This document shows positions 5,532 to 9,146 of a stretch of 9,146 bases of DNA, in pieces (the first letter of the stretch is position 1; each line of letters starts with the position of its first letter). The stretch spans positions 1-9,146 of the forward strand of contig JAEDDW010000074.1 of assembly GCA_016293645.1 (NCBI GenBank), written 5' to 3'. The notes beneath the pieces were generated by a model. That model made no database searches and was not told where the DNA came from. It saw only the letters and a program-made list of their open reading frames with translations. The position numbers and the translations under genes were made by a program. Source of the DNA: Treponema sp. GTDB taxonomy: Bacteria > Spirochaetota > Spirochaetia > Treponematales > Treponemataceae.

Positions 5532-5576
5532 AACAAACTAACAGTCTAAGCTTTATCACTCAGAAAGTTAGTTGTT
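5532..5576. repeat. Inverted repeat just downstream of tRNA-Pro
   Basis: Arms AACAAACTAAC (5532-5542) and GTTAGTTGTT (5567-5576) pair with one bulged base around a 24-base loop. The right side ends in TTGTTATC, as does the junction repeat at 3745-3752. Together the two structures bracket the A+T-rich patch with the HipA-like gene; whether they are element ends is unproven. Confidence 0.35.
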
Positions 5577-5589
5577 ATCAAGTTTTTTT

Positions 5590-5662
<73 letters not shown>

Positions 5663-5668
5663 TAACTA

Positions 5669-5742
5669 TGGGCGGTGAGAGGATCGAACTCCCGACATTC
5701 TGGGTGTAAACCAGACGCTCGTACCAGCTGAGCTAACCGCCC
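5669..5742 (-). tRNA. tRNA-Val (anticodon UAC)
   Basis: A complete cloverleaf on the minus strand: acceptor GGGCGGT/ACCGCCC, D arm GCTC/GAGC, anticodon stem TCTGG/CCAGA with loop TTTACAC (anticodon TAC), T arm GGGAG/CTCTC with TTCGATC, discriminator A. CCA is not encoded. It is first in the two-tRNA unit. Confidence 0.97.
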
Positions 5743-5757
5743 TTAGAAAGTAAGAAG

Positions 5758-5786
5758 ATACTACATAATATTAATATTTATGTCAA
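5758..5786 (-). promoter_or_regulatory. tRNA-Val/tRNA-Pro promoter
   Basis: On the minus strand a perfect TTGACA (5781-5786), 17-base spacer and TAGTAT (5758-5763), 15 bases before the tRNA-Val 5' end. The sequence around the -35 box is repeated exactly at the left edge of the window. Confidence 0.7.
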
Positions 5787-5844
5787 TAGCAATTTCTAAA
5801 ATTTGCATTTTTTTTCAAAAAAAATCAGCAGTTATCCGGAGACG

Positions 5845-5870
5845 AAAAAAGGCCACCTGAAAAGGTGACC
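5845..5870 (-). terminator. Terminator of the HU gene
   Basis: On the minus strand a 7-bp stem GGTCACC/GGTGGCC (one T-G pair, six-base loop) is followed by TTTTTT, 24 bases after the HU stop codon. Confidence 0.88.
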
Positions 5871-5894
5871 CTGAACGTTTGTGAACCCCACAGA

Positions 5895-6173
5895 TTATTT
5901 CTTGTTTACGAGATCCTTGAGTGCCTTTCCTGGCTTGAACTTTGGAGTCTTTGAAGCTGCGATCTTGATCTTTTCTTTTGTCAATGGGTTGATGCCTTCG
6001 CGTGCAGCTCTCTTTGCAACTGTGAATGTTCCGAATCCAATAAGCTGAACATCATTTGACTTTGAAAGTTCCTTAGAAACAATTGTTGTAAAAGCTGCAA
6101 GAGCCTTTTCTGTGTCCTTTTTTGTAAGACCTGTTTCTTTTGCCATCTTGTCAATCAATTCTGATTTGTTCAT
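5895..6173 (-). CDS. hup: HU-family histone-like DNA-binding protein
   Basis: HU/IHF-type proteins bend and compact DNA as dimers in the nucleoid. The 92-residue protein shows the helical dimer part (MNKSELIDKMAKETGLTKKD) and the DNA-binding arm block: GFGTFTVAKRAAREGINP with the intercalating proline at residue 63, then IKIAASKTPKFKPGKALKD. The length is standard for HU. I chose the ATG at 6173 because GGAG lies about seven bases upstream; an in-frame GTG at 6185 overlaps that site. It has its own promoter and terminator, lies upstream of the tRNAs on the same strand and is divergent from the S66 peptidase gene. HU versus IHF subunit cannot be settled by eye; HU is likelier. Confidence 0.95.
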   Translation of the reverse strand: MNKSELIDKMAKETGLTKKDTEKALAAFTTIVSKELSKSNDVQLIGFGTFTVAKRAAREGINPLTKEKIKIAASKTPKFKPGKALKDLVNKK

Positions 6174-6236
6174 TTTTATCTCCACTTTGTTTGTTTATGC
6201 ACCAAATGTTTTAGGAAGTGCATTAAATGGAATTAT

Positions 6237-6265
6237 ATTATACTTTGGCCTATTAATCTAGTAAA
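6237..6265 (-). promoter_or_regulatory. HU gene promoter
   Basis: On the minus strand TTTACT (6260-6265), 17-base spacer and a perfect TATAAT (6237-6242), with a second overlapping TATAAT at 6232-6237. The leader is about 57 bases and contains a 6-bp inverted repeat ATGCAC/GTGCAT (6197-6202, 6218-6223), which may form a weak stem. Confidence 0.65.
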
Positions 6266-6295
6266 ATCTTAAAAAAATGCATGGTTAAATTATGC

Positions 6296-6324
6296 TGTCT
6301 TAAAGAAAAACTGTGTGCTAGAAT
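6296..6324 (+). promoter_or_regulatory. S66 peptidase gene promoter, leaderless
   Basis: An extended -10 TGC-TAGAAT (6316-6324) ends six bases before the ATG, so the expected start is the A of the ATG itself. The -35 region (TGTCTT, 6296-6301) is poor, as is common with extended -10 promoters. No Shine-Dalgarno is present. Confidence 0.55.
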
Positions 6325-6330
6325 GGTTCC

Positions 6331-7398
6331 ATGAAAATAAAAATTCCGCCCTTCATAAAGGAAAATGACACCATAGGAATCACTGCCCCATCATTCGGCT
6401 GCGCAACGGAACCCTACATCACAAAATTCAAGACCGCAAAAAAAATTCTTGAGGACAAAGGATTTAAAATAAAAGCTGGAGAAACAGTATTCAAGTGCGA
6501 CGGCAAGGGAATTTCCACGGAACCTTCTGAATGCGCGAAAGAACTGGTGGAATTCTACACGGCGGAATCAGTTCCGGCTGTAATATCTGCTGGCGGCGGA
6601 GAAATGATGTGCGAGACCGCAGGCCTGGTTGACTTTCATAAACTAAGGGAATGTGCTCCCAAATGGTACATGGGCTACTCGGACAACACGAATTTCATTT
6701 TTCCACTGGTAACGATTTCACATACTGCGGCAATCTATGGCCCATGCATCGGCGGATTCGGAAAGAAATGGGAACAGAGTGAATCTGATGCGTTTGATCT
6801 TCTGTGCGGAAAAATTTCTTCCGTCAAAGGTTATGAAAAGTTCCAGAGACCGGAAGACGATGTGGATCCTGAAGGAGACTTTGCAGACCATACCTATTCC
6901 CTCACCGCTCCTAAAATTCTTTCATCCTTTATTCCACAAGGCGGAACTCTCGCAAGCGCAGGCAATAAGACCATCGAATTTGAAGGCATGCTTCTTGGCG
7001 GCTGTCTCGACGTCCTTGCAAATCTCTGCGGAACAAAACTTGACTGCATGAAGGAATTCAATGCAGACCTTGGAGACGAAAAGATCATATGGGTTCTGGA
7101 AAGCTGCGATGCAAATCCAATGGAAATCAGACGACAGATATGGCATCTCAAAAATGCCGGATGGTTTGAAAGGACTGCTGGATTCCTGATAGGCAGACCA
7201 CTATCTTCCTTTGAGAAGGAAATGATGGGAGTCGACCAGTACAATGCCGTCACTGACATACTGGGAGATTTCAATGTTCCTGTCATAATGGATTGCGACA
7301 TAGGACACATTGATCCTGCCATGCCCCTTGTCATGGGGGCCAGATCTAAAGTCAAAGTGGAAAAAAATGACATCGCCATCGAGTTCAGCATATCCTGA
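6331..7398 (+). CDS. S66-family LD-carboxypeptidase / MccF-like serine peptidase
   Basis: The family removes terminal residues from murein tetrapeptides (LdcA) or cleaves microcin C-type peptidyl-nucleotides (MccF). The 355-residue protein has the N-terminal IGITAPSFG motif, a glycine segment ISAGGGE (85-91), the nucleophile elbow GYSDNT with Ser117, VLESCD with Glu257 and GHIDPAMP with His326. These give the complete Ser-Glu-His triad of S66 enzymes. Length is in the family range. No signal peptide is seen, so it is likely cytoplasmic. The GYSDNTNF form and overall length look closer to the MccF branch than to classic LdcA, but the substrate cannot be read from sequence. It stands alone between the divergent HU gene and the HD-GYP gene, without a ribosome binding site. 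Confidence 0.93.
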   Translation: MKIKIPPFIKENDTIGITAPSFGCATEPYITKFKTAKKILEDKGFKIKAGETVFKCDGKGISTEPSECAKELVEFYTAESVPAVISAGGGEMMCETAGLVDFHKLRECAPKWYMGYSDNTNFIFPLVTISHTAAIYGPCIGGFGKKWEQSESDAFDLLCGKISSVKGYEKFQRPEDDVDPEGDFADHTYSLTAPKILSSFIPQGGTLASAGNKTIEFEGMLLGGCLDVLANLCGTKLDCMKEFNADLGDEKIIWVLESCDANPMEIRRQIWHLKNAGWFERTAGFLIGRPLSSFEKEMMGVDQYNAVTDILGDFNVPVIMDCDIGHIDPAMPLVMGARSKVKVEKNDIAIEFSIS

Positions 7399-7457
7399 AT
7401 TTGCCTTCATTATCCTTAATAAAATTTAAGATTTTGGAGTTTTTTCAGCAAATTAAG

Positions 7458-7485
7458 TTGAAATCTGCGGAAAGTATACTATAAT
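7458..7485 (+). promoter_or_regulatory. HD-GYP gene promoter, very short leader
   Basis: TTGAAA (7458-7463), 16-base spacer and a perfect TATAAT (7480-7485), with the ATG ten bases further on. The predicted untranslated leader is 3-4 bases. The gap 7399-7495 shows only a weak A+T hairpin followed by T-run (7421-7446) that might end the upstream transcript. Confidence 0.7.
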
Positions 7486-7495
7486 TTGTTGTATC

Positions 7496-8842
7496 ATGGG
7501 AGTTTTGGACAACAATAAGGATTTCTTAAAGCAGAACGTTTCTCAAATCAACGGCAAAGTCCAGAATGTGTATTTCTGTCTGAATTTTCTTCCAATGGCC
7601 CTTTTTCTTGGAAACGTCTTTGAGGCATGGGAAATTCCAAACACGTACCTGCTGAAGATCCAGGTCCTTATATCCTCACTTTCACTTGTGAATTTCCTCG
7701 TGTATAAGTTCTTAGACCTTCCGGATTTTACGAAATACCTTGGAATATTCAGCTGTACAACCATCGTCTCGATCATCGCCGCCAATGGAAGGGTCGGTAT
7801 CTACATATCCTATGGATTTTTTCCTTTTCTGGCTTCCCTTTATTACAGCAAAAAGTGCACAAGGATCGTTTCACTCTACAGCTGGATTGCCATGATGGTT
7901 TCCATGTACATCAAGACCAGATTCATAAAGCAATGCGAGCCGTTTACTGCAGAAATCTATACGCCAGATGTTTTTTTCATACGATACACCATAGGTTTTT
8001 CCATGGAACTTTTCTTTGTTCATCTCCTTGCCATGGTAATGACAAAGATGGGCCGCAAAAATCTTGACAGCCTCATCCAGCATATCGACACTGCAAATGT
8101 AATGAACATTACCCTGGCGGAAAAAAATGTCGAACTTGAGGAAAACCAGAGCAAAATATTCAAGTTTGTCTCAAAAATCCTCAACAGCCATGACATGTTT
8201 ACCGGAAACCACGTCCTTCATACCCAGACCTATGTTGGAATCATAGCCCGTGAGCTTCAGGAAACAGGACATTACCTTGCGGATCTTACGGACGACAAGA
8301 TAAACATGCTCTGCAACGCAGCCCTTCTCCATGACATCGGCAAGATCCACATTCCGGAGGGAATTCTCAACAAACCTGGAAAATTTACTCCACAGGAATT
8401 CGACATAATGAAAAGCCATCCGGAAGAAGGAAAGAAAATTCTTGAAGTTCTTCCACCAATCGCAGACGGAAAATTCAACAGGGTTGCTGAAGATGTCTGC
8501 CTTTACCATCATGAAAAATGGGATGGATCTGGATATCCTTATGGTCTTTCAGGAACTGATATTCCTTTGTTTGCAAGAATCATGGCGGCAGCGGATGTTC
8601 TCGACGCCCTTTTAAGCAGACGCCTTTATAAGCAGCCTATGGACATAGACAAAGCTATGGAAATTTTCCGTGAACTTAAGGGGATTCAGTTTGAGCCTTG
8701 CATTTCCGATGCTGTCCTTGCAAGAAGAGATACATTTGAAAACTGCGACAACTTCTTCAAGCAGGAAGAAGAAAAGAACAACGTCACGGAACTTGCCTGG
8801 TGGAAGCGCTACCACGAATACCTAGACAGCCAAAAGCAATGA
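7496..8842 (+). CDS. Membrane HD-GYP domain protein, probable c-di-GMP phosphodiesterase
   Basis: HD-GYP enzymes hydrolyse cyclic di-GMP, a second messenger controlling motility and surface behaviour. The 448-residue protein has about six hydrophobic segments (near residues 27-45, 51-70, 82-97, 101-118, 124-140, 160-184). A short charged linker (187-225) follows, then the HD-GYP domain: HVLHTQ, LLHDIGKIHIPEGIL (His279, Asp280, Lys283), SHPEEGKKIL (His308), HHEKWDGSGYPYGLSG (His338-His339, GYP 346-348) and ARIMAAADVLDAL. All metal-binding and GYP residues are present, so it is probably active. The membrane half has no recognisable sensor domain; it may sense a membrane signal or only anchor the enzyme. 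No ribosome binding site precedes the ATG. The C-terminal tail after about 410 is Lys/Glu-rich. Confidence 0.93.
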   Translation: MGVLDNNKDFLKQNVSQINGKVQNVYFCLNFLPMALFLGNVFEAWEIPNTYLLKIQVLISSLSLVNFLVYKFLDLPDFTKYLGIFSCTTIVSIIAANGRVGIYISYGFFPFLASLYYSKKCTRIVSLYSWIAMMVSMYIKTRFIKQCEPFTAEIYTPDVFFIRYTIGFSMELFFVHLLAMVMTKMGRKNLDSLIQHIDTANVMNITLAEKNVELEENQSKIFKFVSKILNSHDMFTGNHVLHTQTYVGIIARELQETGHYLADLTDDKINMLCNAALLHDIGKIHIPEGILNKPGKFTPQEFDIMKSHPEEGKKILEVLPPIADGKFNRVAEDVCLYHHEKWDGSGYPYGLSGTDIPLFARIMAAADVLDALLSRRLYKQPMDIDKAMEIFRELKGIQFEPCISDAVLARRDTFENCDNFFKQEEEKNNVTELAWWKRYHEYLDSQKQ

Positions 8843-8890
8843 AACATCAAGAGACCCATACACGAAGCCACCGTATTCCATAAAAGAATA

Positions 8891-8914
8891 CCCGAAGTGT
8901 ATAAACACTTCGGG
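8891..8914. repeat. 24-bp palindrome, copy A (loop ATAA)
   Basis: A perfect 10-bp stem CCCGAAGTGT/ACACTTCGGG around the loop ATAA, directly followed by the first 46-bp repeat. There is no T-tract, so it is not a typical terminator, though it could protect or end the HD-GYP transcript. Confidence 0.8.
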
Positions 8915-8915
8915 C

Positions 8916-8961
8916 GGCGAAAGTTACTGAAAAGTAAAGATTACTCGGAAACAAGGCTTTC
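8916..8961 (+). repeat. 46-bp repeat, copy 1
   Basis: Begins GGCGAAAGTTACTG, has the shared centre AAAGATTACT and ends AACAAGGCTTTC. Its termini are inverted (GAAAG/CTTTC). Confidence 0.75.
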
Positions 8962-9012
8962 AGACATCTCTAAGAAGCCTTTCACGAAGTCCCCTTACTT
9001 GATGAAAGCATT

Positions 9013-9036
9013 CCCGAAGTGTTTATACACTTCGGG
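9013..9036. repeat. 24-bp palindrome, copy B (loop TTAT)
   Basis: The same 10-bp arms as copy A but with the loop TTAT, the reverse complement of copy A's ATAA. The sequence after it (CGGCGAAAGTTA) is in the same orientation as after copy A. Confidence 0.8.
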
Positions 9037-9037
9037 C

Positions 9038-9084
9038 GGCGAAAGTTATTGGAGCTAAAGATTGCTAAACCACAAAGCTTTCGC
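9038..9084 (+). repeat. 47-bp repeat, copy 2
   Basis: Begins GGCGAAAGTTATTG, has the centre AAAGATTGCTA and ends CACAAAGCTTTCGC. The ends form the inverted pair GCGAAAG/CTTTCGC. Confidence 0.78.
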
Positions 9085-9099
9085 CGTGGCTCTTCGTGG

Positions 9100-9146
9100 G
9101 GCGAAAGTTATTAAAGGTGAAGATTACTAGGGAACAAAGCTTTCGC
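9100..9146 (+). repeat. 47-bp repeat, copy 3
   Basis: Begins GGCGAAAGTTATTA, has the centre GAAGATTACTAG and ends AACAAAGCTTTCGC at the window edge. In place of the 24-bp palindrome it is preceded by a diverged CTTCGTGG stretch. Its CTAG-N2-AACAAAGC core also occurs at 3722-3735. Confidence 0.78.

Larger units (their letters stand above)
8843..9146. repeat. Repeat-rich intergenic region running off the right edge
   Basis: No gene is visible in these 304 bases. They hold an inverted repeat GTATTC/GAATAC (8873-8891), two 24-bp palindromes and three repeats of 46-47 bp. Repeat starts lie 122 and 62 bases apart, consistent with a period near 61 in which one unit (8962-9012) has decayed; a tail-like AAGCCTTTCACGAAG survives there. 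The window ends exactly at the end of the third repeat. Confidence 0.75.

Noticed and set aside
3707..5579. Integron attC sites, given that treponemes can have integrons
   Set aside because: I looked for paired RYYYAAC and GTTRRRY core sites in the stem-loops here and in the right-hand array and found none that fit; no integrase is in the window.
6894..7391. A 165-codon minus-strand open frame inside the S66 gene
   Set aside because: A shadow of the coding strand; the plus-strand product has a full catalytic triad and the minus frame shows no family features.
8891..9146. CRISPR array
   Set aside because: Repeats differ from each other, are themselves long palindromes, have irregular spacing and no uniform spacers, and no cas gene is in the window.

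Overview
The window looks like a chromosomal segment of a spirochaete, most likely a Treponema-type organism of moderate to low G+C. The basis is the housekeeping cluster rpsF-ssb-rpsR-rplI-dnaB, the treponeme-like flavour of several proteins and the style of the repeats. This is recognition by eye, not a database result.

Layout. Positions 1-3450, minus strand: replicative helicase dnaB is downstream of a ribosomal protein/SSB operon (rpsF, ssb, rpsR, rplI). A clear terminator separates rplI from dnaB, and dnaB has its own promoter. The ribosomal genes all carry Shine-Dalgarno sequences.

Positions 3450-5580: a more A+T-rich patch of broken and acquired sequence. It holds a clean 3' remnant of dxs (last 79 codons), a stem-loop repeat, an intact HipA-like kinase gene starting with TTG, a GC-rich palindrome, a remnant of an XRE-family regulator with a terminator embedded in it, and two further hairpins. 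This patch abuts two tRNA genes.

Positions 5590-6330, minus strand: tRNA-Pro(UGG) and tRNA-Val(UAC) behind one promoter, then an HU-type DNA-binding protein gene with its own promoter and terminator. Positions 6331-8842, plus strand: an S66-family LD-carboxypeptidase/MccF-like peptidase and a six-helix membrane HD-GYP protein (likely c-di-GMP phosphodiesterase). Positions 8843-9146: a small array of palindromes and about 47-bp repeats that runs off the right edge.

Two patterns stand out. First, dnaB, the S66 peptidase gene and the HD-GYP gene have no Shine-Dalgarno, and each has a promoter -10 box 6-10 bases before its ATG. They look leaderless or nearly so, whereas the other six protein genes have ordinary ribosome binding sites. 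Second, a repeat at the dxs/hipA-like junction shares a core with the repeats at the right end, suggesting one mobile or recombinogenic repeat family. I see no CRISPR array, no transposase, and no complete novel multi-gene system. The best candidates for something undescribed are the repeat family and the HipA-like island that replaced the rest of dxs.
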